Assembly (NCBI RefSeq): GCF_021130785.1
Contig: NW_025778826.1
Location: 1-64,000 of the forward strand
Source of the DNA: Homalodisca vitripennis
Lineage: Eukaryota > Arthropoda > Insecta > Hemiptera > Cicadellidae
Length of the DNA: 64,000 nucleotides
Direction: 5' to 3'
Below are positions 43,521-53,488 of the stretch, one piece after another. Position 1 is the first letter of the stretch. Each line of letters starts with the position of its first letter. The notes below the pieces were generated by a model, which did no database searches, was not told the origin of the DNA, and saw only the letters and a list, made by a program, of their open reading frames with translations. A program made the translations under genes and the position numbers.

Positions 43521-43629
43521 AGTTAAGACTTTATTCTACAAAGTTAATTGTTATAATTTCTTTATCTTTTATAGTCTTCTTTCCAGTAACAATCAAGTGT
43601 AATTTTTCATTTTTGTTTAATTCTTTAAT
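43521..43629 (-). pseudogene. C-terminal stub of the right-end gene, captured in left TIR
   Basis: Reverse complement of 59321-59428. It includes the last ~33 codons and stop of the gene that starts at 59113, without its front. It shows that the TIR boundary cuts through that gene. Confidence 0.7.
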
Positions 43630-43755
43630 GACAGTCGAGGTGTGCTACTACAGACCGACCATCACGATAATCGCTTCGCCTGCGTCATATCCGTAGTGAT
43701 ATCACGCCGTGAGAGGCGCAATCGTTGGTTTACAAGCACCATTTAGTTAAATAAA
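43630..43755 (+). promoter_or_regulatory. GC-richer leader between left TIR and polymerase gene
   Basis: About 125 bp with near-balanced base composition inside an element that is otherwise strongly AT-rich. Contains the perfect palindrome GTGATATCAC (43696-43705), next to CGCCGTGAGAGGCG. No coding frame. A regulatory or replication-related role is possible but unproven. Confidence 0.35.
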
Positions 43756-43772
43756 TTTTTCTATCTAAATGG
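43756..43772 (+). promoter_or_regulatory. start-site motif of polymerase gene
   Basis: TTTTTCTATCTAAATGG; the ATG inside it is the polymerase start. One of 13 TAAATGG starts in the element. Confidence 0.6.
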
Positions 43773-46700
43773 AGCGCGATAAAATATCATGTCCGTTCTG
43801 CAAAATAGAAATTTTAAGAAAAAACTATGATCGCCATTATAATTCTAAAAGTCATGAAAAAAACAAGCAAATTTACAATAATGAACTAAATTATTTAAGA
43901 CAGTGGGCTAGAGAAAATAAAATTGCCGATCACGAAAACATGTTTAATATTGAGAAATTACGTGAATTAAAGAGAAATTTCAAAGTTGAAAAGAAAAATC
44001 TCGACCTATTTAATGATGAAAAACTTCATTCAATAGCTGAAAAGTTGGCTATCGGTACTAACGATAAAACCAAGTCTGAAATGATCGAAGAAATTGATAA
44101 AACTCTTAAAGTAAAATCCGAAAATATCATTGATGTAGAAGTTTTATCCTCAATACACGGTCTTTTCAAGCAATACATTTTAACAAACTTGAACGACAAT
44201 TCCATGTCAATTTACAAATATCTTTCAATTATGCGGTCAGAAATTAAAAGTTTAATCGAGAAATTTCAAGAAAATGTTAAAAATATGAAGGGCTATCTCT
44301 CTTTGGAATGTGAATACGAACGAACTTTAGTGAATGGTGAACCGCAAACATGTCTAATGTATTTTACTATCAAAGCAGACGAAATCTTTGACGTAAACGA
44401 CTTTATTACTAAGCAATTTAATAAATTAACACATCGAGAACAAACGAATAATCCAAATAAAGGTTCCGGATGGACATTTAAAAGTTGTAAACAACTAGTT
44501 TTGAGCCTTAACAAACACGAAATGATGAATGCAGGATCATACATCGATTTACCAAAGAATATCAAAGATAAAAAAGCTTGTATAAATATAAAAAATAGAG
44601 ATGATTTTTGCTTTATTTACTCAATAAGATGTGCTATTGAAAAACCAGAAAGAGACTGTGAACGTGTAAAGCAATACGAAAAATTTGTGAATGACGAAAT
44701 ATTTTCAGGTTTTGAGTATCCAATGTCTCTGAAAGATATACAAATATTTGAAAAACGAAGCTACAATTCCAAGTACAAATATCCAAAAATGTCTATAAAT
44801 ATCTACAGTTATGATGAGAAACTCAATATTGTTCCGTTACAAATTTCTGAAAAATATGATGCCGAGTTAGAAATCGATTTATTGTATGTTAAACAAGAAG
44901 AAAAATCTCATTATGTTTTGATAACCGATTTAAATAAACTCGTGAGTTCTCAGTTATCCAAGCATAAGGAAAGAAAATTTCTTTGTAGAAGATGTTTAAG
45001 CCATTTTTACAAATCTGGAGATTTAACAGATCACTTAGAAATTTGTAAAAAATCATGAAGTTTGTAAAGCCAATTATGCCATTTCCAGGTCAAACAACTA
45101 AATTTACTAATTATCAAAAGAAATTTAACCATCCGTACGTAATTTATATGGACTTTGAGAGCATATTGGAAAAGATTCCGACATGTAAGAACAATCCAGA
45201 AAGATCAACTACAACCAAGATTCAGAGGCACATTCCTTATGGTTTTACTCTATATTTAGTGTCGAATGTGACCAATCGCATGTACAAACCGATATGTTAT
45301 CGTGCCAAAAATGAAGAAGATTTGAAAAACGTCCCGACAAAATTGTTTGAAGAACTCAATAAATTATCGAAATACATAGCGAAAAAATATAATTCTAAGA
45401 ACATGAAAACCTATGAAATTGACAGAAGAAGAAGAAATTTCGTATCAAAATTCAAACGTTTGTCATATCTGTGAATGGTCTGCTTATGATGTTGGGTCAA
45501 TTCAGTATGGTTTTTACTCCTGATAGTTGGAAAGATAAGAGTTATAATAAAGTGAGAGATCATTTTTATTTAACCGGCAAGTTTCGAGGCGCAGCTCATG
45601 CATGTTGCAATCTAAATTTGAAATTTCCTCAGAATATTCCCGTTTTCTGCCACAATATGTCGAATTACGATACTCATTTGTACATAAAAGAATTGGCTAA
45701 AACAGTACGGTAATGTTGATTTGATTGCAAACACCGATGAAAAAATATATAAATTATTCTGTAAATTCTGGATATGGCTATGAATTCGAAGGTGATAAGC
45801 CAAGAAAATTCATCAAGTTTTCGTTTGTAGACACGTTCAGATTCATGGCCTCGTCTATAGAAAAGTTAGCTAAAAATCTAAAGAGAGAAGACTTCAAACA
45901 TACAAATCATTTTATACAAGATGGACTGAATGAGATAATAGAAAGACAGCCAAATGACGAAGAAGAAATCTTTAAAATTCTATCTGGAAAAGGCATATTT
46001 CCCTATGAATTTATCGACAGTATTGAAAAACTTGATTACACAGAAGAATTGAGAATTCAAGATTTCTATTCACTTTTGACAGACGAGAGCATATCTGAGA
46101 AAGATTTTCAACACTACTTAAATGTTTGGAACAAATTAAAAGAGAAAAAATCTAGGAAATTACTCTGATTTGTACAACATTCAAGATGTTTTATTGCTTG
46201 CTGATATATTCGAAAATTTCAGAAATATTTGTTTGAATTGCTATAAACTCGATCCGGCACACTATCTAAACAGCTCCCAGTCTCGCATGGGACACAATGT
46301 TAAAATTAACGAAAATTGAGCTTCAGCTAATTAACGATTATAATATGTATTTGATGATTGAAAAAGGTATTCGCGGAGGCATTTCTCAGTGTATTAAACG
46401 ATATGTGAAAGCAAATAACAAATATTTAAAAGATTTTGATAAGACAAAGCCCGAAAACTATTTACTCTATCTCGATGCTAATAACCTTTATGGGTATGGC
46501 CTCATGCAAAGTTTACCATACGGCGATATCAAGTGGATGGATCCTAAAACGTATACAAAAGAAGAGTGGCAAGAAACAATTTTAGAACTCACTGGCGACG
46601 AAGATTATGGCTATATTCTCGAAGTCGATCTTGGATATCCAACAAATTTACACGAACATCACAAGGATTTACCTCTTGCTCCAGAACATTTTAAAAACAA

Positions 46701-47701
46701 ACTTTGCACAACTCTACTGGATAAAACTGAATACGTTGTTCATTCGAGAAATTTGAAGTTCTATTTGGAACAAGGTATGATTTTGAAACATGTGAATAGA
46801 GTTATTGCATTCGATCAGAAGCCTTTTATGAAAGAATACATTGATTTTAACACAAACATGAGAACCAAAGCTACAAGCGACTTTGAAAAGGACTTTTATA
46901 AGCTGATGAACAACTCAGTGTTTGGAAAATCTATGGAAAATGTGAGAAACAGATGTGATATTAAGCTTGGAAATGAAGAATTTTCAATGAAACAAGCTAA
47001 GAAAACAAATTTCAAATGCTTTAACATCTTTGACGACAACTGTATAGCGAGTCACATGTACAAACAAAAGGTTAAATTTAACAAACCGATTTACATAGGA
47101 TTTTCAGTTCTCGACCTCTCAAAATTGCTAATGTACGAGTTTTATTACAACAAATTAAAGAAGTTTGATCCAGATTTGAATCTGTGTTACATGGATACAG
47201 ACAGTTATTTTCTAGAATTGAAACGAGATCCTTTTAAAATTATTAAAGAAAATATAGATGACTTTGATACAAGTGATTATCCAAAAGATCATGAATGTTT
47301 CACTACTAAAAATAAGAAGGTAATAGGGAAATTCAAAGATGAGTTAAATAGCGAAGTTTTAGAAGAATTTTGTGGTTTAAGGTCTAAGATGTACTCGTAC
47401 AAATATCTAGATAAAAAACCCAGTTAGGTGTAAAGGAATTAAGAGAGAAGCGTTGTAAATAAAACAATAAATATCGAAAACTTGAAGAGATGTTTGTTCG
47501 AAGATAAAGAAGAATTTAGGGAGATGACAGTCATCAAAAGTTATAAACATGAGTTGTACACCGTCACTATAAAACAAGCTGGCACTGAACGCTAAAGATG
47601 ATAAGAGAATTGTCCTAGAAAATAAGATCGATACAGTACCGTATGGCTATAAAACAGATATATTAGACGAATTAAATAAACTTGGAAACTTTGATATGTA
47701 A
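43769..47701 (+). pseudogene. polB: protein-primed family B DNA polymerase (frameshifted)
   Basis: Replicates the element. About 1,310 codons, the usual Polinton size. N-terminus: C2H2-type finger (CPFC...HYNSKSH). A conserved N-terminal region carries DDFCF and SHYVLI (a possible cysteine-peptidase-like pair) and then CRRC...H...C near 44990-45050. The 3'-5' exonuclease follows: Exo I YMDFES (about 45150), Exo II NYD (about 45665), Exo III near 46180. Polymerase motif A is DANNLYG (about 46475), motif B KLMNNSVFGK (about 46905) and motif C YMDTDSYF (about 47190). Frame changes occur near 45055, 45472, 45715, 46165, 46290, 47425, 47450 and 47585. Catalytic residues are intact. Its stop TAA (47699-47701) abuts the integrase ATG. 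Confidence 0.93.
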
Positions 47702-48713
47702 ATGGAAGATGATTTAATTCACTGTCACAAGTGTAAAAAGAAAACGAAAAATATAGATTCAAAAAATCGTTCAAACTCAAAATGGATTGTATAGAATTGC
47801 TGCAAAATGTTCAAAATGTAAGACAAACAAGAGTAAGTTTATAAAGAATCCAAATCCAAAACCTGTTAAGCAAGAATTGAAGACTAAAGATGAGATAGAG
47901 ATTGAAGCTCGAGAAATTCATGCACCAGTACGAAAAAAGTTTAAAAAGAGAAAAATTATAACATTAGGAATTGACGATTTATGGGCAGCAGATTTAGTTA
48001 TAATGTCTAACTATTCGGATCAAAATGATGGATTCAAGTATATATTAAATGTTATTGATACTTTCTCAAAATATGCTTGGTCAAGAGCTGTCAAAAGAAA
48101 AAACGGTAAAGATGTTTCAAAAGCCTTCGAAGATATAGTAAAAGACGCGATAAAGATCAATCACAAACCGCCAAATCTACTTCATACAGATAAGGGTTTA
48201 GAGTTTAAAAATAAAGAATTTAACGAAGTTTTGAGGAAATACAACATTAAGATTTATCATACTGAAAACGAAGAGAAATCAAGTATTGTAGAGAGATATA
48301 ACAGAACTCAAAATGAGAGAATGAAAGTAATTTTTGAGATTAATAAAAACTTTAAATGGATCGATATTCTTCAAAGAATCGTAAACAATTATAACGATAC
48401 AGTTCACAGCACAATCAAAATGAAACCGAAAGACGTAGATAAGGATGCAGAAAAGGAGTTATTAGAGACCGTTTTCAAGTATGTTCCACCTGAAATTCAC
48501 ACGAAAACTAAATTTAAAGTCAATGATCATGTAATAATTGTTAGTAAAAAACAAACATTTTCGAACAAATATAAGAACAATTGGTCAAGAGAAATCTTTG
48601 TGATTTATCAAATTAATAACACAGATCCTGTAACTTATAGTATAAAAGATTTAAATAATGAAGAAATAACCGGAAAGTTTTTATGAATATGAATTGAGAA
48701 AGTCAAAGCTGTA
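47702..48713 (+). pseudogene. int: Polinton integrase (RVE family) with N-terminal zinc site, frameshifted
   Basis: Catalyses insertion of the element into host DNA. The ATG at 47702 lies in GTAAATGG directly after the polymerase stop. The first ~30 codons carry HCHKC; after a frame change near 47780 the partner CSKC (47808 on) completes a four-cysteine zinc ribbon (DUF5679-like). The open part at 47787-48686 has the RNase H-fold core: Asp at 47991, Asp at 48189 (HTDKG) and Glu at 48291 (VERYNRT). A chromo/SH3-like C-terminal part follows (FKVNDHVIIVSK). A second frame change in a T-run near 48680 changes the last residues; the alternative frame ends at 48713. Confidence 0.92.
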
Positions 48714-48714
48714 A

Positions 48715-48732
48715 TTTTTTCTATATAAATGG
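48715..48732 (+). promoter_or_regulatory. start-site motif of zinc-binding gene 1
   Basis: TTTTTTCTATATAAATGG, ending in the start codon; repeated almost exactly at 49133-49149. Confidence 0.6.
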
Positions 48733-49112
48733 AGTCTCAAAAGAAATGTACAAAGTGTCAAGAATTTAAAGATTTAAATGAATTTTATAAAGATAAAAAT
48801 AGGAAAGATGGAATGCATTATAATTGCAAAGATTGTGAAAGGGAATATCATAAAGAATTATATGATAAAATAGAAAAATTAACTTTGGAAGATAAAGAAT
48901 GTCTTAAATGTAAAGAAACTAAAAAAATTTCAGAGTTTAATAGTGATCACTATAGTAGAGATAAGAAAGACTCATATTGTAAAGATTGTGTAAAGAAGAA
49001 TCACCATAGATTATATTATGAAGATACTCAATGTGAATGTGGAAGAACTATAAAATGGTTAAATAATTATCAAAAACATTTACAAACAAAATATCATAAT
49101 TCAAGAGTTTAA
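48729..49112 (+). CDS. cysteine-rich zinc-binding protein (copy 1)
   Basis: 127 residues. Two similar modules, each C-x2-C ... F ... C-x2-C (CTKC...CKDC, then CLKC...CKDC), look like treble-clef or ribbon zinc sites of the kind found beside phage and viral nucleases. The C-terminus is CECG...H-x5-H, a compact viral C2H2-like finger. No catalytic residues of an HNH nuclease are evident, so nucleic-acid binding is the modest guess. Starts in TATATAAATGG and lies 15 bp after the integrase end. Partly duplicated at 49146. Confidence 0.7.
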   Translation: MESQKKCTKCQEFKDLNEFYKDKNRKDGMHYNCKDCEREYHKELYDKIEKLTLEDKECLKCKETKKISEFNSDHYSRDKKDSYCKDCVKKNHHRLYYEDTQCECGRTIKWLNNYQKHLQTKYHNSRV

Positions 49113-49132
49113 CATTTTCATCGTGTAATAAT

Positions 49133-49149
49133 TTGTTCTATATAAATGG
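49133..49149 (+). promoter_or_regulatory. start-site motif of zinc-binding gene copy 2
   Basis: TTGTTCTATATAAATGG, duplicated together with the gene. A third, ATG-less trace (GATATTCTATAAATC) follows copy 2 at about 49506-49520. Confidence 0.5.
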
Positions 49150-49482
49150 AGTCTCAAAAGAAATGTACAAAGTGTCAAGAAGAGAATAGAAAAAGACTGT
49201 TATTGTAAGGAATTATACGTTAAAATGAACAAATTAACTTTAGAAGAGAAAAAGTGTTACTTTTGTAAAGAAATTAAAAATATTTCTGAATTTAATAACT
49301 GGCAGTATAGTAAAGATAGAAAAGATGCTTTTTGCAAAGATTGTGCTAAAAAAATTTTCAGCGAAAGTTATAAAAACGAAATGCCTTGTGAATATGAAAA
49401 AAGAATTCTACAATGGTTACCTAGTTATGCTAAACATTTACAAACAAAATATAATAAATCGAGAGTTTTTAGTAAAATTTAG
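49146..49482 (+). pseudogene. cysteine-rich zinc-binding protein (copy 2, internally deleted)
   Basis: Tandem duplicate of 48729-49112. The first 36 bases match copy 1, then part of the first module is missing and the frame is lost. An open segment of 85 codons from 49225 keeps one C-x2-C...C-x2-C module. The terminal finger has decayed: CECG has become CEYE and the last His is Asn. Both copies are followed by ACATTTTCATCGTGTAAT, marking the duplicated unit. Confidence 0.7.
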
Positions 49483-49572
49483 AAACATTTTCATCGTGTA
49501 ATTTAGATATTCTATAAATCAGTCGAGATTCTGCCATATTTGTAGTAAAATGATTTCCGTTGTATAAAATAT

Positions 49573-50281
49573 TCAAAGATTCTTCATTTGGTTATACAGA
49601 TTGATAGAATTTGGTTCGTCATCAATGAACAAAATCTCTAATTCAGGATAATTTATTTTTAGATGTTTTAATCGGTTTGGTATTTCTCGTTTCTGAGCTC
49701 TGATAACGTAATAAGGATATTCCCACATGTGATTCTTCTTAATTAACACAAAAACATGGTGTTTTTTCTTATCAAAATCTTTACATACCATATCTCTCTT
49801 CATTAATTCCATTCGCAATTCTTGATTCTCTATTTTCAAGGATTTCATTTGACCTGAAATTTGTAACTGTCTTATTTCATCTTTTAACTGCTTATTTTCG
49901 TTTTTGAGTTTGTACTCACCATATTTTCTAATGGAAGGTAATACTTTCTTCTAAAACCCAATTTTGAAACGTTTCTGCAATCTTCATTTTAGATTTCAGT
50001 ATTAAAGAATATATGCCTGGTTCATTGATGAAAATAGTGTCTGGATGTAATTTTTGTAAGAGTCGCGATTCGATACCCTTGTCAGAATCTATGTTTTCAA
50101 AGCTTTTTTTGTATTTTTCTTTAACATGATCTATGATAGCTTGTCTCGTATTTTTAAATTCCAATATTTCTGCAACATCTTTAGCCTTAAACCAAAATTC
50201 ATTATTTTCGTCAACAATTGTAAAGATATGTTTGCTTTTAAATCTAAGTTGATTATTGAGTAGGTCTACAACTGACTCCAT
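49573..50281 (-). pseudogene. bro: BRO-family protein (Bro-N plus coiled coil and C-terminal domain), one frameshift
   Basis: Read leftward from the ATG at 50281 in CTTTTCTATCTAAATGG. Residues 1-110 are a Bro-N domain (FWFKAKDVAEILEF, DKGIESRLL, FINEPGIYSLILKSKM, FQNWVLEE), a DNA-binding fold found in baculovirus BRO proteins and phage antirepressors. After one frame change near 49935 a Lys/Glu/Asn-rich coiled coil follows. The last 91 codons (to 49573) contain KHHVFVLIKKN and a YPYYVIRAQKR block like the C-terminal domain of large-virus BRO/KilA-N proteins. A role in regulating host or element transcription is inferred from the family. Confidence 0.82.
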
Positions 50282-50293
50282 TTAGATAGAAAA
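50278..50293 (-). promoter_or_regulatory. start-site motif of BRO gene
   Basis: On the minus strand TTTTCTATCTAAATGG, identical in its 16 bases to the polymerase start-site motif 6.5 kb away. Confidence 0.6.
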
Positions 50294-50319
50294 GAAATTT
50301 AACTAGTAATTTTTATTTT

Positions 50320-50410
50320 GAGAATGAAGGCCAGATTCATTGATAAAAACAGTGTCAGGATGAAGATTGTTAAGGGGCCATTCGAATAGACCCTTGTTTT
50401 TTAAGTAAAA
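50320..50410 (-). pseudogene. remnant of a second Bro-N gene
   Basis: GATTCATTGATAAAAACAGTGTC.GGATGA at about 50334 matches the BRO gene at about 50018 (GGTTCATTGATGAAAATAGTGTCTGGATG), and GATACCCTT/AGACCCTT follows in both. Only about 80 bp survive, so this is a decayed paralogue or a partial tandem duplication. Confidence 0.6.
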
Positions 50411-50460
50411 ATATTGAATTTTGTCATCATCATCAACTCATTTTTATTCCTTTTTCAATC

Positions 50461-51182
50461 TTAAAATATATTGTTGTTTTTACTCTCATTATTTAATAAA
50501 TTTCCCTCAGAGTCTTGAATAGTCAGAACGATTTTTTGAATTCTTTTAATATTTTTTCTAATTGGAATATAATCGATTTCATTTGGTTTTTCACTGATTT
50601 TTGATCCATAAGCAACATTTGGGAAAAAAGTGTACAAAAATTTCAGATTCTTTGTGTAAATGTTCGGTATGATTTTCAAAACTAGGTTCAACGAGATTGC
50701 AGTGCACTTTCAATTACATCGAACGGTCTAAATTTTGGCGTTTTATTTCCTAAATATACCTGATTTGGCTCAATAGTTTCTTGAACAAACCCTAACAATT
50801 CTACAATAATTGCTGAAAACATTATTCTTACTGGTGATTTTAATTGAATTTTATTAGAGAGATAATTTTTTTGCATTTCAAACTTGTTTTCGTCAAAGTT
50901 TAAAGATTTATCTGATTGTTTGAATGTTTTCAGATAATTTTTAAGGGAATTTTTTATTTGATCGAAGGTATAATATCCTTTGTTTAAACCATAGTATTTT
51001 GTTATGTTCTTCTCACTAAATCCTATGCAATAAGGAGAACTTTCACTAATATTTATTACAAAATTGTCAGAATAAAAACCGCTTAAACCGATAAAATAAT
51101 TTGATTCTTCCTCTAAGTGTATAGGATGTTCCAAGTTTAAAACTAATTTAGAGCTTTCTGAAGTCAACTTGAACAGCTTCAT
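50461..51182 (-). pseudogene. minor capsid (penton-type) protein, one frameshift
   Basis: Read leftward from 51182. The first 164 residues (KLFKLTSESSKLVLNLEHPI, LSGFYSDNFVINIS, YYTFDQIKNSL, KFRPFDVIES) and the following 76 (FFPNVAYGSKISEKPNEIDY, KIVLTIQDSEGNLL) together have the layout of the Polinton penton protein, the single jelly-roll that closes capsid vertices. The frame changes near 50690. Expected size is about 240 residues. It is divergently arranged with the packaging ATPase, 40 bp apart. Unlike most genes here, its start (GCGAAAATG) lacks TAAATGG. Confidence 0.8.
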
Positions 51183-51210
51183 TTTCGCAAGCGTTGCTTC
51201 AAGATGAAAA

Positions 51211-51226
51211 TCTTCTATTTAAATGG
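51211..51226 (+). promoter_or_regulatory. start-site motif of packaging ATPase
   Basis: TCTTCTATTTAAATGG; the start codon is at 51223. Confidence 0.6.
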
Positions 51227-51861
51227 AGAGAAATTTTTTAAAGCAAAAAGATCAGATAAAACTTCAAACGTTTGAAGAAAATAAGAAAGATCAACCAATC
51301 AGATTGTTAATTGTTGGTTCAAGTGGATGTGGAAAAACAACTTTACTATTGAATTTTATCTACAATAGGTTGATTCCTTATTCCAATTTGTATGTTTTTA
51401 GTAAATCTTTAGAACAAGACGCCTATAAAAAATTACAAGAAAGATTTGAAAATATTGAGAAGAACTTAAGTAAGAAAATATCATATTTTTATAATGCTTC
51501 TGAGGACATAGTTCCGTTAAGCGAATGTAAACCCAATTCGTTAATCGTTTTTGATGATTGTATTTTGGAAAATCAGGACGTTATTAAGGAATATTTCGTA
51601 ATGTCTCGTCACAAAAACATATCTTGTATCTATCTTTCTCAATGCTTTTCAAAGGTTGATAAACAAGTTATAAGAAATAACCTGAATATGTTGTGTATTT
51701 TTAAGCAAGACGATCACTATTCGAGAAAGATTTACAACAATTATGTGGGATCTGATATGAGTTTTAACCACTTTAATGAATTGTGTGATAAAATTTGGAA
51801 AGAAGACTATGGATTTTTAACTATTAATCTAACTTTGATGCCTAAAAATGGTAAATATTAG
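51223..51861 (+). CDS. FtsK/HerA-type genome-packaging ATPase
   Basis: 212 residues in one intact frame, usual length for the Polinton/virophage/A32-like group. Walker A GSSGCGKTT at residues 32-40; Walker B SLIVFDD at about 106-112; a conserved YLSQ (about 137-140) fits the sensor position after the RHKNISCI strand. It would pump element DNA into capsids, which supports the idea that Polintons make virions. One of the few core genes with no frame break. Confidence 0.92.
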   Translation: MERNFLKQKDQIKLQTFEENKKDQPIRLLIVGSSGCGKTTLLLNFIYNRLIPYSNLYVFSKSLEQDAYKKLQERFENIEKNLSKKISYFYNASEDIVPLSECKPNSLIVFDDCILENQDVIKEYFVMSRHKNISCIYLSQCFSKVDKQVIRNNLNMLCIFKQDDHYSRKIYNNYVGSDMSFNHFNELCDKIWKEDYGFLTINLTLMPKNGKY

Positions 51862-51904
51862 AATAAATTTTCCAATATAAACGTGTGATAATCTAGTTGT
51901 TTTC

Positions 51905-52150
51905 ATGATTTTACGTTCACGTTTACGTTTCGTGTTCTCGTTTTTACGTTCCACGTTCACGTTCATGTTTCACGTTCATGTTTCACGTTCGTGTTTACGT
52001 TTCACGTTCATGTTTTACGTTCGTGTTTACGTTTCACGTTCGTGTTTGACGTTCGTGTTTTACGTTTCACGTTCGTGTTTCACGTTCGTGTTTTACGTTC
52101 CACGTTCACGTTTTACGTTCCACGTTCACGTTTTTACGTTCCACGTTTCA
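51905..52150. repeat. minisatellite of CACGTTC(A/G)TGTTT-type units
   Basis: About 240 bp built from 12-19 bp variants of CACGTTCGTGTTT(AC), each with an ACGT core. Reading frames through it (Phe/Val/His/Arg repeats) are by-products. It sits exactly in the gap between the ATPase and the PLA2 gene and ends 15 bp before the latter's start-site motif. Confidence 0.85.
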
Positions 52151-52154
52151 AAAT

Positions 52155-52170
52155 TTTCCTAAATAAATGG
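52155..52170 (+). promoter_or_regulatory. start-site motif of PLA2 virion gene
   Basis: TTTCCTAAATAAATGG, the TCCTAAATAAATGG variant, also used at 55239-55256. Confidence 0.55.
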
Positions 52171-53475
52171 CGAACGTAACTTCAGAAGAAGCAAAAAAAC
52201 TTGATCAAATAGAAAAGAAATTAATCAAAGAATTTAAAGAACAGATTCGAATTGATGAAAAAGAACAAGAATTTATTCAAAAAATTAATCAACCTGTAAC
52301 ATCTGCAATAAAAAATGTTGAGGGCAAAATTGAAAATGTTTTAAGCGATAATCAAAATTTGATGAATTTGGTTCCAGTTGTACGACAATTTGCTGATATT
52401 TCGATACCAGAATCTGAGTTTGAATTGCCAAAATTACCATCTTCAACACCATTTAGACCTCGAATCATTGAAGACTCTACCATAGTTGAACCAATAAGTC
52501 CTGGAACAACGGATATAATAATTGGTGAAATTGGTAAAAAATTTCTTCCTAGAGCAAAGGATGATAAATTTGGTTTGTATTGGGACAGAAAAAAGAAAAG
52601 TTTTATGATTGGAAATTTGCCCGTGAATTTTGAGCATAATGATATCATTATTAATGAAAAAAACATATGAAGGAACTCAAGGTTTATGGAGATTATTAAC
52701 AGGCACTGATGTTCCAAAAGACGGTTTATATTCTGAAGAAGACTTGAAAAAGTATACTGAAATTTTATGGAAATCTGATTCAATTTACAAAAATAATGAT
52801 CCATCAACTAAGAAACCAAAGTCAAGTAAAGGTAAAAAATATCTCAATTTGATTAAACCAATTTGGGAAAAAAGAATCGAAGGATCAGGTGTGAGAAAAT
52901 ACAGTGATAATAAGATTGAATACAGATATATCGACGATTTGACAAAACTCGATGGAATTATTAATTATATTTATGCTCAAGAAAAGGCTGGAAACAACAA
53001 TTTTTTGAACGAAAAGAAAGCGATTAAAGATTTTATTTCGAACAAACTTGATGAAATGATTGAAAAACCTGATGGAATTAAATATTTAAAACGAGTTTTG
53101 CCGGCAATAAGTTCATCTATGATTGAGGGTAGTGGACTTTTGAATGATTTTATCAACAATTTACCTTTTGAATTACACGTACCAACTTATCAGTATCTGG
53201 GGCCTGGCACAAAACTCGAAAAAAGACTAAAAAGAGGAGATCCTGGTATAAATAAATTAGATCAAGCTGCTATGGAACACGATATTTTTTATGCAAAACA
53301 TAGAGACACAAATTCCAGACATATCGCAGATAAAGTTTTGCAAGATAAGGCAATGGATAGATTTTTATCAAAAGATGCTAGATTAGGTGAAAGATTTGTT
53401 GCACTTCCAACAGCTGGAGCAATGTTTTTGAAGAGAAAACTAGGAATGGGAATCGAAGAGAACTTGAAATTTTAA
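52167..53475 (+). pseudogene. virion protein with parvovirus-type phospholipase A2 domain (one frameshift)
   Basis: The front 167 residues (to about 52660) are a charged coiled-coil-like region followed by a PRAKDDKFGLYWD block. The frame then changes at an A-run and continues to 53475, with GTQGLWRLLTG at the junction side. The back half has the Ca-binding loop YLGPGT (53194-53211) and the His-Asp catalytic pair HDIFY (His at 53278, Asp at 53281), as in parvovirus VP1 PLA2, used there to breach endosomes. About 435 residues in total. PLA2 proteins are known in some adintoviruses. The two parts share one TAAATGG start, which supports a single gene. Confidence 0.85.
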
Positions 53476-53488
53476 ACTATATAAATGG
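53474..53488 (+). promoter_or_regulatory. start-site motif of small basic protein gene
   Basis: AAACTATATAAATGG, 9 bp after the PLA2 gene stop. Confidence 0.55.

Larger units (their letters stand above)
42635..43629 (+). repeat. left terminal inverted repeat of Polinton
   Basis: 995 bp, reverse complement of 59321-60313. The copies differ at roughly nine sites, about eight of them in run length (for example A4/A5, G4/G3, T8/T7) and one a C/T change. Contains a full copy of the TIR gene and a stub of the C-terminal end of the gene at 59113. Confidence 0.95.

Noticed and set aside
49133..49520. CRISPR-like repeat array
   Set aside because: The repeated unit is a duplicated gene with its promoter, not short repeats with unique spacers; the window is eukaryotic.
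51905..52179. Phe/Val/His/Arg-rich proteins across the minisatellite
   Set aside because: By-product of tandem repeats; two overlapping frames look equally open, as expected from a short-period repeat.
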